NCBI GenBank assembly: GCA_002351925.1
Contig: DEHM01000022.1
Span: 38,557-54,834, forward strand
Reading direction: 5' to 3'
DNA length: 16,278 bases
Source: Bacteroidales bacterium UBA2800
Lineage (GTDB): Bacteria > Bacteroidota > Bacteroidia > Bacteroidales > Paludibacteraceae
The position numbers were made by a program, and so were the translations under genes. Shown here piece by piece: positions 9,701 to 16,278 of this stretch; position 1 is the stretch's first letter, and the number at the start of each line of letters is the position of its first letter. The notes below the pieces were generated by a model that saw nothing but the letters and a program-made list of their open reading frames with translations, made no database searches and was not told the origin of the DNA.

Positions 9701-12700
9701 TCCTGCACGCGGAGGATGACAATAGAGTCGCAGCCGTATTGGGTATGGAGCGTGTCGAGATAGACGCCTCCGCGCGAATAAGTTTTGCCGTTATAGTCGA
9801 AACTCTCGCCTTGGCAGATAGAGAACCGGTGCTCCACATAGAACGTGTCGCGTACGGTCAGGTGGAGGATAAACAGAGAGTCGTAGTGCTGCGCCGTCTG
9901 CATGCTATCCACATAGTCTCCACTGGTCCAGTACTGGCGTCCATGCCACATATACGGGGTCTCCGACTGGCAGATAATCTGGTTCTCCTCGAAGAGATAG
10001 GTCGGGTAAACCGTTAGCGTGAGGGCGATGATGGAGTCGCAGCCGTAGATGGATGGAAGGGTATCGAAATAGGTTCCCGAATAGTTGAGCGTGCGGGTGA
10101 TATTGCCTTCGGTCCAGATGTAAGGCGTCTTGTCGTCGGTCTTGGCGGTCTTCTGGATGAAATAGGTGTCAAACCAATCGAAATGAATCGTCACGATCGA
10201 GTCGCAGCCGTGAGCGGTAAGCAAGGTGTCGACGAAGACACCGGGCTGACTATAGGTCTTGCCGTTCAGACGGATAGAATCGCCGGCGCAAGCGGTGTAG
10301 TACACCTCTTTGTACTGCTGATCCCAGACGTTGATATGCACGGTGTGGATACTGTCGTATCCGTCGTGGGTGAGTGCCGTGAAGGTGTAATCGCCCGTAT
10401 TGGTGATGTTGGTGAGCCCGTGCCAGGTATAGGGTGTCTCGTCGCGGCAGATGTTGATGTCGTCGTCGGCGATACGGTAGGTCTGGTGAACAACAAGCGT
10501 GAGGCTGTCAATGCTGTCGCAGCCGTGGATACTCGTCATATGGCAACTGTAGTTACCGGAAGCATACAGATAGCGTGTGGAATCCACGGTTTGTCCCTCG
10601 GCATCTGTCCACCGATGTTTCCAAACATAGGGTACCATGGTATCTACCAGGTGTATGGTCTGGTGGGTAGGAGCAATGCGGTCGAAGAGAGAGAGATGGA
10701 GCGTGACGATAGAGTCGCAACCGTTGTGGGCCGTAACCGTATCGCGATAGACACCAGCGGTGTGAATAAACTGCTGCACGACGCTGTTGTTGTTGACGTT
10801 GTGCCAGTGACGGTCGAAGACGACGGAGTCGCCCGGGCAAATCGTCATGTTGAGCGTCGTGTCGTGCATCATGCGGTAATCCACAAAGAGGTCGTAGACG
10901 CTGTCGAGCCCGAGTGTACTATGGGTCTTGAGCGTCTTCACCACGTGGAACGTAGTGTCCTTGCGCGGCGTGTTGAACGTAGTGACAAATCCGTCGTTCC
11001 ACACATTCGTGATCGTCTTCCCCGACCATTCGCAGAGTTCCATGGTGTCGCGGAAGATATAGGCGGTATCGACGATGAGATGGAGCGTGTGAGTCAGTCG
11101 GCAGAACTCGCCCTCTGAGTCCTTATCTGCGGCAGCACCGATAGAGTCGTAGTCGCCGGTATGGTAACGCCATATGCCATCGAACAACAGGGAGTCGCCT
11201 AGCAGAATATGACGTGTCTCTTCCGTGGACTCAGGATGACGATAGATGACGCCCCAGCGTGTGACACTGTCGCACGCGAAGGTGTCTAAGTCGTAGGTGT
11301 AGCCGTGTGCTTCATCCAGCCAGGGAGAGTAAGCCGGTACGGTATCCAGATGCCAACCTGCCGTCTTGATCCAGGTCTGCTTGGGCCAGAAGAGCTGTAC
11401 CGAGTCGCCCTGGCAGAGATAGTACGTAGTATCTTTGACGATAGTAGGGCGAACAATGACATGGAAGAAATGTGAACTGTCGCAGTTCCAGACGATGGTG
11501 TCTTCGTAATACTTCACGCCGGTCCATTTGCCTTTCCATAGGTCATGATATTTGCCGCCCTCTCTGGTGTCGAATACCGGATCAACCAGATTGCCCAGTA
11601 CGACAGGGTTGTGCTTGATATCTTCCTCGCAAACCAGAATAGAGTCGTTATGATCAATGCTGGGGATGATGGTCAGGTTGACACGGATAGTAGAATCGCA
11701 ACCGCAGGCTGTAGTGTCTGTGTGCGGCCATGTTCCCTCCGACCAAATCATCTCGGGCTTCTGGCGACCGATGATGAGCGGTAGGTCTTGCTCGCAGATC
11801 GTGGTGTCGATGGTTATGTTATACATCGTGTCGATACGGATAAACACGTGGAAGACCGTATCGCAGGGGTTGATCGGATTGAACGGATTGGTCGGTACGC
11901 GATCGATGAAGGCGGTGTCTTGCATGAAGAGCTCGTCTCGCCATACCACGCCCTCGCTCTTGCAGTTGTGCAGGTAGACCGCGGTGTCGTAGGGCAAAGT
12001 GATGGTCAAGTCGAGCGAGTGGAACTGCTCAATCTCTCCGTTGCTGTTGAAAACGGTGTCGTACCACAGACCGGAGGTGTAGAACGTGTCTTGGCGCCAT
12101 ATAAAGGGCGTGTCGAGTTGGCATGCGTAATACGTCTCGCGCAGGTCGCCAATGACGCGGAGAGTGCTGTCTATGCCACATTCTCCTATGCCCACTTCCT
12201 GTTGACTATGGGTGATGATAGTCGGCCGGGTGATGGTGTCGCCGTGCCAAACAACGGTGTCTCCAGGATGGAGTACGACGGTCTCGGTATACTGGGTCTT
12301 CGGGTACTTATAGATCTCCAGGAAAACGGTATCCGGGCAACCCAGATGCTCGGGATTGATGACCGTGACGGTATCGCGGTATACCTCTCCGGTGTTGACA
12401 AGGTTGTTGTAGTCATTGCCGTAAATACTCTGCAGTCGTCCGCCTTCGCAGAAGGTATATTGCTCATGACGACGTTCTACCTGCATGACCGTGAGACGGA
12501 GAACGTAGATGGTGTCTCGGTCGTCAGGACCGGCAGCAGGAACGGTGTCCGGGTAGTTGCCCTGGTTGAAATACTTATGTCCGCGCCACTCATAGTAGTC
12601 GCCTTCACATATCTCCGCTACGGTCGTGACCATATTGGTTTGCGGGGCGGCAGGCTGAATGCCGACATGTAGTTCGTAGGTGCTGTCGCAGCCGTATTGG

Positions 12701-15078
12701 TTGGTGTGGGTGTCGTAGTATACACCGCTGGTAGTGATAGTCTGCGTGTGCCAAACGAGGCGTTCACCCTGCACGATAGTAGCGGTGTCGCGGCGGAAGA
12801 AGCCCTCGGTATGCCGCAAGCTGATCTCCACGATGGAGTCACAGCCGTTGGCTGCCGTCAGTGTGTCGTAGACGATGGCCGAAGCGGTGTAGGTGACGCC
12901 TTTCCATTCGGTGCTACCGCAGAAAGTGACGGTCTTGTAGCCGCGTGACAGCGGACGAACGGAGACTTGCAATTCGTAGATACTGTCTTGGCCGGTGCGT
13001 GTCTTGAGATTGTCGAAATAGCTCATCTCGCCTGGGACGTTGCTCAGGTTGCTCAAGCCGCGCCATGTGTACGGCTCGCCCTCGCAAAGCGTGACGCGTT
13101 CTACAAAGTGATAACTGCTGGTGTCGAGACTTAGCACCAGACGCCAGGTGTCGTTGCAACCGGTTGTCTCGTTGAGACTGGTATACTCGTAGGTACCGGG
13201 CGTGCTGAAGTCCGCAGTGTCTTTCTGCCCGTCGTGCCAGTAGATCCATGTGTATGGATGGATTCCATCCAGACGTGCATTGGTGACGTAGGTCTGTAGG
13301 GGCGCCTGGCTAATCGTGATGTGGTAGAGCGTGTCGCAGGTGCCTTTGTCGTAGTAATAGCCTGCGCGGTCATAGGTCTTGCCGTTGAACTGCACGGCCT
13401 CGTCGCCGCAGATAGAGAAACTTACTTCTTTCTCTTGAAGCGGACGAACCGTCAGGTCCAAACGATAGTAACGCATGTCGCCATGTGCACCGGTCTCTAC
13501 GTTCTCATAATGACCGGTCTGGTTGGCTGTGATAGAGTGCCACGTCATCGTCTCTCCCGGGCAGATAGTAGCCACGGTGTCAATAGTGTCTACATGATTG
13601 ATTGTGAGCACCAAACGGGTGATGGAGTCGCAGCCGAAACGGTTGATATCGGTTACCTGATAGGTGCCGGCTGACGCGTAGGTGTGACCGTTGGCGGGCC
13701 ATGTGTAGGTCTCGCCGGGATTGAGGCGATGTACCTGAATAATGGTGTCTACATCCGCGATGTTCAACGAGAGTACTACGACCGAATCGCAGCCGTCTTG
13801 CTTGAACGTGTGGCGGTAGGTACCGGCTTCCGTCAGGACACGTGTGCCGAAAACATAACTGTCGCCGTTACATATCGTGCGGGTGATATGCGTCTCCGGG
13901 ATGGTATGTACATTCAGATGGAGGATATAGGTGGCACTGTCGGTGCCATCCTTGGCTTTGATGGTCTCCGAATAGGTCTGGGCTTCCTTCAGATGACGAT
14001 AACGCCATACATATTCTTCGCCCTGACAGATAGTAGCTGTTTCCTCGTGGATGATGGCCTGACGGTTCACAATCACATTGATCACGCTGTCGCATCCTGC
14101 GGAAGATGTGTAGGTAACAGGGTAGGTGCCCGGCTTGGTAATCGTCTGTCCGCGGTAGAGTTGCGGGAACGAACTGAACGAGACGGTCTCCGACGACTCA
14201 TAGGTGGGGTTGACTGTCAGATAGAGTACGAAGATGGAGTCAATCTGCGTTCCTACAAAAGCGGTGTCGTAGTAGATGCCGCTCAGTGTGTGGTTCTTCT
14301 TGCGCCACGGGAAAACATCGCCTTCGCATATCGACTGACGCGTGGTGTGCACCTTAGGCTGAGGCTCGGCTGCCTTGAGAACGACGCGTAGCACGTAGGT
14401 GCTGTCGCAGCCGAAACGATTGGTGTGAACGTCTTGATATTCACCGGCTTCCGTAATGGTGAGGTCGTGCCAATAGAGCGTAGAGCCCACGTAGAGGGTG
14501 TCGGTCTCATAATGGCGGAAAGGAATACCTTTCTGCAGGATAGTTGTCACGATAGAGTCGCAGCCGTAGACCAGCGAACGAAGGGTATCTACGAGCAGTG
14601 CGGACTCGCGATACATCGTGCCGTTCCATTCTACACTGTCGCAGAAGGGGATAATCTGCTGAGAGCGGAATTCCATGCGTGTTCCCTCTCGGAGCGTGAC
14701 AACAAGCACGTGCGTGCTGTCGCAGTCGTGGGCCGACTTATACACTTTGGTATACGTACCGGGCTCGTGTATCGTCTCGCCGCACCAACTAAAGGTCTGC
14801 CCGAAGACAATCTCGCGATGCTCCACCTGACGGTAGGTCGGGTAGAGGTTGACCACATAGCGCGCGATGCTATCCAGTGACGGATCGCCCACATGGATAG
14901 TGTCGAAGAACACGGTGTCTTTGTACACCTGTACCTCATGCGAAGCCGTGAGCGTCAAGGTGTCGCCCGGACATATCGAGTAGGATTTTGTACCGAGGAA
15001 TCCATCTTCCGCATATGCCTGCACCGAGGCAACGCATATAGCACAGAAGAAAAGAAGTCGTTGGAAAATATATTTCAT
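6544..15078 (-). CDS. Giant T9SS-exported surface protein with about 47 Cys-containing tandem units
   Basis: A predicted cell-surface or secreted protein of 2844 residues, exported through Sec and then the type IX system. Layout: signal peptide MKYIFQRLLFFCAICVASVQAYA; about 47 units of roughly 54 residues (nt ~14994 to ~7354); a pre-terminal domain of about 190 residues containing YPSWIIEQNW and a NGGYAFSLYDWYVNG segment, a pattern I associate with Bacteroidales surface proteins; and a T9SS type A-like sorting domain (last ~73 residues). Each unit resembles I-C-x-G-E-x-Y-x-W-x-G...G-x-Y-x-D-T...G-C-D-S-I...L-x-L-T-V. Start choice: ATG at 15078 has an A-rich leader and gives a compact signal peptide. 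ATGs at 15096 (4-nt ATGA overlap with the upstream gene) and 15111 are in frame and possible. It sits 14 nt after an outer-membrane barrel gene, a likely partner. An adhesive or structural role is inference. I do not recognise a named repeat family. Confidence 0.9.
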   Translation of the reverse strand: MKYIFQRLLFFCAICVASVQAYAEDGFLGTKSYSICPGDTLTLTASHEVQVYKDTVFFDTIHVGDPSLDSIARYVVNLYPTYRQVEHREIVFGQTFSWCGETIHEPGTYTKVYKSAHDCDSTHVLVVTLREGTRMEFRSQQIIPFCDSVEWNGTMYRESALLVDTLRSLVYGCDSIVTTILQKGIPFRHYETDTLYVGSTLYWHDLTITEAGEYQDVHTNRFGCDSTYVLRVVLKAAEPQPKVHTTRQSICEGDVFPWRKKNHTLSGIYYDTAFVGTQIDSIFVLYLTVNPTYESSETVSFSSFPQLYRGQTITKPGTYPVTYTSSAGCDSVINVIVNRQAIIHEETATICQGEEYVWRYRHLKEAQTYSETIKAKDGTDSATYILHLNVHTIPETHITRTICNGDSYVFGTRVLTEAGTYRHTFKQDGCDSVVVLSLNIADVDTIIQVHRLNPGETYTWPANGHTYASAGTYQVTDINRFGCDSITRLVLTINHVDTIDTVATICPGETMTWHSITANQTGHYENVETGAHGDMRYYRLDLTVRPLQEKEVSFSICGDEAVQFNGKTYDRAGYYYDKGTCDTLYHITISQAPLQTYVTNARLDGIHPYTWIYWHDGQKDTADFSTPGTYEYTSLNETTGCNDTWRLVLSLDTSSYHFVERVTLCEGEPYTWRGLSNLSNVPGEMSYFDNLKTRTGQDSIYELQVSVRPLSRGYKTVTFCGSTEWKGVTYTASAIVYDTLTAANGCDSIVEISLRHTEGFFRRDTATIVQGERLVWHTQTITTSGVYYDTHTNQYGCDSTYELHVGIQPAAPQTNMVTTVAEICEGDYYEWRGHKYFNQGNYPDTVPAAGPDDRDTIYVLRLTVMQVERRHEQYTFCEGGRLQSIYGNDYNNLVNTGEVYRDTVTVINPEHLGCPDTVFLEIYKYPKTQYTETVVLHPGDTVVWHGDTITRPTIITHSQQEVGIGECGIDSTLRVIGDLRETYYACQLDTPFIWRQDTFYTSGLWYDTVFNSNGEIEQFHSLDLTITLPYDTAVYLHNCKSEGVVWRDELFMQDTAFIDRVPTNPFNPINPCDTVFHVFIRIDTMYNITIDTTICEQDLPLIIGRQKPEMIWSEGTWPHTDTTACGCDSTIRVNLTIIPSIDHNDSILVCEEDIKHNPVVLGNLVDPVFDTREGGKYHDLWKGKWTGVKYYEDTIVWNCDSSHFFHVIVRPTIVKDTTYYLCQGDSVQLFWPKQTWIKTAGWHLDTVPAYSPWLDEAHGYTYDLDTFACDSVTRWGVIYRHPESTEETRHILLGDSLLFDGIWRYHTGDYDSIGAAADKDSEGEFCRLTHTLHLIVDTAYIFRDTMELCEWSGKTITNVWNDGFVTTFNTPRKDTTFHVVKTLKTHSTLGLDSVYDLFVDYRMMHDTTLNMTICPGDSVVFDRHWHNVNNNSVVQQFIHTAGVYRDTVTAHNGCDSIVTLHLSLFDRIAPTHQTIHLVDTMVPYVWKHRWTDAEGQTVDSTRYLYASGNYSCHMTSIHGCDSIDSLTLVVHQTYRIADDDINICRDETPYTWHGLTNITNTGDYTFTALTHDGYDSIHTVHINVWDQQYKEVYYTACAGDSIRLNGKTYSQPGVFVDTLLTAHGCDSIVTIHFDWFDTYFIQKTAKTDDKTPYIWTEGNITRTLNYSGTYFDTLPSIYGCDSIIALTLTVYPTYLFEENQIICQSETPYMWHGRQYWTSGDYVDSMQTAQHYDSLFILHLTVRDTFYVEHRFSICQGESFDYNGKTYSRGGVYLDTLHTQYGCDSIVILRVQERPHYFFPDTAAVANRQPYIWRGKTLTHTGIYNDTLPSSTGCDSIYQLVLTVYDKEVLRDTVIRACDTELPIRWRNKWISQSGIFYDTISTLDVDTIWRVDIRITPMEYETIEKTLCAGDSYSFHGQVFTRDTLLHDTIQTGLGCGKEYTLFLRFRPLQTIDFYAKTPNTKPYIWHIEDATYSFLSAGEHEHIVRTHDGQCDSIRYVLHLTVGQTYLFRDSTKLCQSELPYLWRGQQIQETGIYYDSLQTSLGYDSVYVLKVLQIMPSYYGEQHIELCEGSSAFYYRGKPYSTNGIFYDTIPSIDGCDSIFRINVRVLPTYEKYDTVHISDKETYDFDGRTLSVPGPYVAYKKTGSGCDSIIHLQLQVHPSYLIETEEEICERDTFIWRNGTRLFKEGYYYDSLLTTQGYDSVYKLHLIVHPTYAFQESIEICPNRITYLHGIEISEPGIYRDTLYTVHGCDSIFNITVNQTRTFRQEYSDTICQGETYYFFGVPYTTTRTIKYEIGCDSVITCHLLVRPTDIVEKKVVVADEDLPYRYNGREYWNTDIYVDTFTNHFGCDSIFKLNLTVSQHASQWYQMPLCPGAEIKIGGDVITEAGMYTFLRRSQVSGLMDSLYRVEVYDAPAYDMPLETRRMCQGDTLYYGERAITRAGHYDIALKTTEGCDSLLHLDVMMYSTYEFFTDATIADYQSYLWRGTEYNTQGEFHQTYATIDDCDSTYTLRLTVIPTRRVHIEDSICMGDKYIWRGDTLYDTGLYSDTVCVLGTHTSVIYSLQLTVVPPTRLKNATIHEVCADAQMLEVHFDYSGAEPARYSILFDQLAKRQGFQDVVNRAFTSDLVARAPMPKSSDIIYLEHTNYVRPDYYTLSLVFDNGICPVSTVDSLVFLVRYPSWIIEQNWTDVVAPLRPELNGGYAFSLYDWYVNGTRQTTDGKGYLFNENLREGDEVVLYATRQGESYAIPTCPLTIQRAAPNVYIYPVLVYPTQVSRLAPVVTIEATEDGSYSLYSATGILVETQTFKAGTQQVTLPAQNGLWFLHTRTEDGQQETHKIMMY
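7354..14994 (-). repeat. Array of about 47 protein-coding units with A-B-C three-unit super-period
   Basis: I counted 47 units by their closing D-S-I/T...L-x-L-T-V core. Most fit three classes that recur in order. A: first Cys present, second replaced, e.g. ICQSETPYMW with HYDSLFILHLTV. B: both present, e.g. ICQGESFDYNGK with YGCDSIVIL. C: first Cys absent, second present, e.g. VANRQPYIWRGK with TGCDSIYQL. The order A-B-C is unbroken from about 14055 to 11823 and from about 11229 to 8281. Departures occur at units 2, 6, 21-23 and 42. At the DNA level, variants of GAGTCGCA(G/A)CCG (plus strand) mark the G-C-D-S codons, but the units have clearly diverged. Unit boundaries are approximate, placed by eye. 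Confidence 0.88.
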
Positions 15079-15092
15079 AGCGCACTTTATTT

Positions 15093-16043
15093 TCATTGAT
15101 AACACATACATCCATGATGGAAACCGGCCCGTGCAGTGCGGCTACCACCTATCATATACGTCAGTTTAGCACCGGCAAAGAACGGCACCATACGTCCGCT
15201 CAGCGTATTGACATAGGGATACACTGTCGCCCGCGTAGCGTTGTTCTTGTCGGGCACAATATTCGGCTGTTGTTCATCCCACGAGCCGGCAAAATTATTC
15301 AGACCGTATTCAAAATAGAAGCCCAGTTTTAGTACATGGCACAGCCGACTGCGCGTGCCTACCGAAGAGAGTAGGTCGTAGCCGATCTCGCCGATGAGCG
15401 ACACGCCGACATTCAGGCGGTTGCTAGACTTGGAACGGAAAGGATAATCCGTATAGTAATGATTCGGAAGATCTTCAAAGGGAATGGAGTAATCCACATT
15501 GGTTGCACTCAGGTTGTAACTACCGCTGCTGATGGTGGTAGGCCGGATAGCGTAGGTCAGTTTCAGACCGGCGCCGATATAGAAGCCCTGCACGTAGTAA
15601 CCGGCCATGATAGGCACATCAAAGAAATTCCAGGTCTGCTCATCGGTTTGGTCCACACGATAATGGAACACAGTAGCTTTGCCTTGGGTGTCAAAGCCAT
15701 TGAAATCGCGTGTATATTGGTCAACCACCAATTTCGAACGATGCATGCTGATTTGCACACCTACGTTCGTCCAGAAACCGCTGTTGCGGAACTCATAGCC
15801 CAGCCCGAGTGTGCCGCCGAGTGCGCCTTTGGATACGGCACTGGGGGCACTCAACTGCAACATCGAGTAGCCCAAGCTACCGCTGACATAGCCGAAATGG
15901 TAGTTGTCTCCATTGAGACCTCCGGTATGATTCTTATGCCATGCTTGCCCCCATGCAGAAGTGCCGAGGAACAAACCTATCGCTACCAGCGCGAGCGAGT
16001 GGCAAGCGCGGCGAAGCGTGGTACGTTGTAGGATGGTTGTCAT
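15093..16043 (-). CDS. Outer-membrane beta-barrel protein encoded upstream of the giant repeat protein
   Basis: A 316-residue predicted outer-membrane barrel. The N-terminus MTTILQRTTLRRACHSLALVAIGLFLGTSAWGQA is a clear signal peptide. The rest alternates short amphipathic strands rich in Gly and aromatics, e.g. GGTLGLGYEFRNSGFWTNVGVQISM, NFFDVPIMAGYYVQGFYIGAGLKLTYAI and RLNVGVSLIGEIGYDLL, as in PorT-like or general porin-family barrels of Bacteroidota. The ATG at 16041-16043 is preferred: the longer frame from 16136 would start inside the promoter and has no signal-peptide character. After the last strand (PFFAGAKLTYMI) an 18-residue tail with HHGCMCYQ follows, which is unusual for a barrel end. 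Its stop is 14 nt before the preferred start of the giant gene. A helper or anchoring role for the repeat protein is inferred from neighbourhood only; I could not assign it to PorP/SprF. Confidence 0.85.
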   Translation of the reverse strand: MTTILQRTTLRRACHSLALVAIGLFLGTSAWGQAWHKNHTGGLNGDNYHFGYVSGSLGYSMLQLSAPSAVSKGALGGTLGLGYEFRNSGFWTNVGVQISMHRSKLVVDQYTRDFNGFDTQGKATVFHYRVDQTDEQTWNFFDVPIMAGYYVQGFYIGAGLKLTYAIRPTTISSGSYNLSATNVDYSIPFEDLPNHYYTDYPFRSKSSNRLNVGVSLIGEIGYDLLSSVGTRSRLCHVLKLGFYFEYGLNNFAGSWDEQQPNIVPDKNNATRATVYPYVNTLSGRMVPFFAGAKLTYMIGGSRTARAGFHHGCMCYQ

Positions 16044-16109
16044 ATCTTCAGATGCTTTTTCTCGTGTGTATTTATGCGCGGCGAGCGGGCACTCATGTGT
16101 ATATGTGTA

Positions 16110-16135
16110 TGCACGCACGACACATTTAGCGTGCA
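16110..16135. repeat. 7-bp inverted repeat at the predicted transcription start
   Basis: TGCACGC (16110-16116) and GCGTGCA (16129-16135) form a perfect inverted repeat with a 12-nt spacer. It lies at the downstream end of the -7 element and covers the predicted transcription start, so it could be a regulator binding site. Only the first part of the leader RNA would carry it, so an operator is likelier than an RNA hairpin. Chance occurrence is possible. Confidence 0.4.
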
Positions 16136-16165
16136 AAAATACAACAAAAAATGCATATACGCAAA
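16134..16165 (-). promoter_or_regulatory. Bacteroidota-type promoter for the barrel/giant-protein genes
   Basis: Reading the minus strand: TTTG (16165-16162), a 20-nt spacer, then TATTTTTG (16141-16134). This fits the Bacteroidota -33 TTTG and -7 TAnnTTTG pattern exactly. It predicts a transcription start near 16127 and a leader of about 85 nt before the ATG at 16043. It is the only good match I noticed upstream of the gene run. Confidence 0.75.
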
Positions 16166-16226
16166 TTTTTGTATCAGTTTTTCAGAAAATGTGGAAAAAA
16201 TCAGTCCTTTTGATGGGCCTTCGCAC

Positions 16227-16255
16227 AAAAAAAGAGGAGACCGTGAAGTCTCCTC
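16227..16255 (-). terminator. Intrinsic terminator downstream of the partial tRNA
   Basis: On the minus strand a perfect 8-bp stem GAGGAGAC/GTCTCCTC (16255-16248 with 16241-16234) encloses a 6-nt loop and is followed by seven T residues (16233-16227). It terminates transcription entering from the right and so insulates the promoter at 16134-16165 from the tRNA gene. Confidence 0.9.
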
Positions 16256-16258
16256 GTG

Positions 16259-16278
16259 TGGGCGTTTACGGATTCGAA
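16259..16278 (-). tRNA. 3' end of a tRNA gene (identity not determinable)
   Basis: The minus strand from the window edge reads TTCGAAT (canonical T-loop, 16278-16272), CCGTA (3' side of the T-stem), AACGCCC (3' side of the acceptor stem) and A (discriminator, 16259), then CAC rather than an encoded CCA. The predicted 5' acceptor strand GGGCGTT lies outside the window, as does the anticodon. The terminator directly downstream fits a tRNA transcript end. The start is cut by the window edge. Confidence 0.72.

Larger units (their letters stand above)
16044..16258. other. Intergenic region with leader, promoter and terminator
   Basis: The only sizeable non-coding stretch. From right to left it holds the tRNA terminator, an AT-rich segment, the TTTG/TATTTTTG promoter and a leader of about 85 nt. 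The leader contains a run of 26 bases that alternate strictly between pyrimidine and purine (16094-16119). The bases before the ATG (ACGAGAAAAAGCATCTGAAG, minus strand) are A-rich with no clear Shine-Dalgarno, as usual in this phylum. No small gene is supported here. Confidence 0.7.

Noticed and set aside
7354..14994. Recurrent GAGTCGCA(G/A)CCG strings resembling a CRISPR or other DNA-level repeat
   Set aside because: The strings are the codons for the G-C-D-S core of the protein units; spacing is about 160 bp and everything between is coding in one frame.
15093..16043. PorP/SprF family assignment for the barrel
   Set aside because: Neighbourhood invites it, but I could not recognise family-specific motifs and the partner's sorting domain looks type A rather than type B.
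16044..16136. N-terminal extension of the barrel protein to an ATG at 16136
   Set aside because: This start falls within the -7 promoter element and would bury a clear signal peptide 31 residues into the protein.
16227..16278. tRNA as integration site of a mobile element
   Set aside because: No integrase, transposase or direct repeat of the tRNA end is seen in the window; the adjoining genes look like ordinary chromosome.

Overview
The window looks like a chromosomal segment from a member of the Bacteroidales (phylum Bacteroidota). Four things point that way: a type IX secretion (T9SS) C-terminal sorting domain, a TonB-dependent receptor with a carboxypeptidase-regulatory-like N-terminal domain, a Bacteroidota-type promoter (TTTG, 20 nt, TATTTTTG), and no obvious Shine-Dalgarno sequences. 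Every supported gene lies on the minus strand, so transcription runs from right to left.

In transcription order: the right edge holds the 3' end of a tRNA gene, followed at once by a strong intrinsic terminator. A promoter then opens a closely packed run of six genes: a 316-residue outer-membrane beta-barrel protein (15093-16043); a giant T9SS-exported repeat protein of about 2844 residues (6544-15078); a short-form CstA transporter (5130-6527); the ribosome-assembly GTPase EngB/YsxC (4537-5136); a TonB-dependent receptor (2017-4524); and mutS (from 2015, running off the left edge). Gaps between genes are at most 16 nt, two genes overlap, and I see no terminator between them. They could be co-transcribed in part or whole, although the functions are mixed (cell surface, transport, ribosome assembly, DNA repair).

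The main object of interest is the giant protein. It is made of about 47 tandem units of roughly 54 residues, with a recurring core of the form G-x-Y-x-D-T...G-C-D-S-I...L-x-L-T-V. The units fall into a three-unit super-period (A, B, C) defined by cysteines. A units keep only the N-terminal Cys, B units keep both, and C units keep only the C-terminal Cys. This order holds along almost the whole protein and suggests a definite disulfide scheme: within B, and between each C and the following A. The barrel protein encoded just upstream is a natural candidate partner at the outer membrane.

A second observation is a perfect 4 x 7-bp tandem repeat inside the signal-peptide coding region of the TonB-dependent receptor. 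A change of one unit would shift the frame, so it is a candidate contingency locus. Stretches without a gene are short. The only sizeable one is 16044-16258, which holds the promoter, a structured leader and the tRNA terminator.
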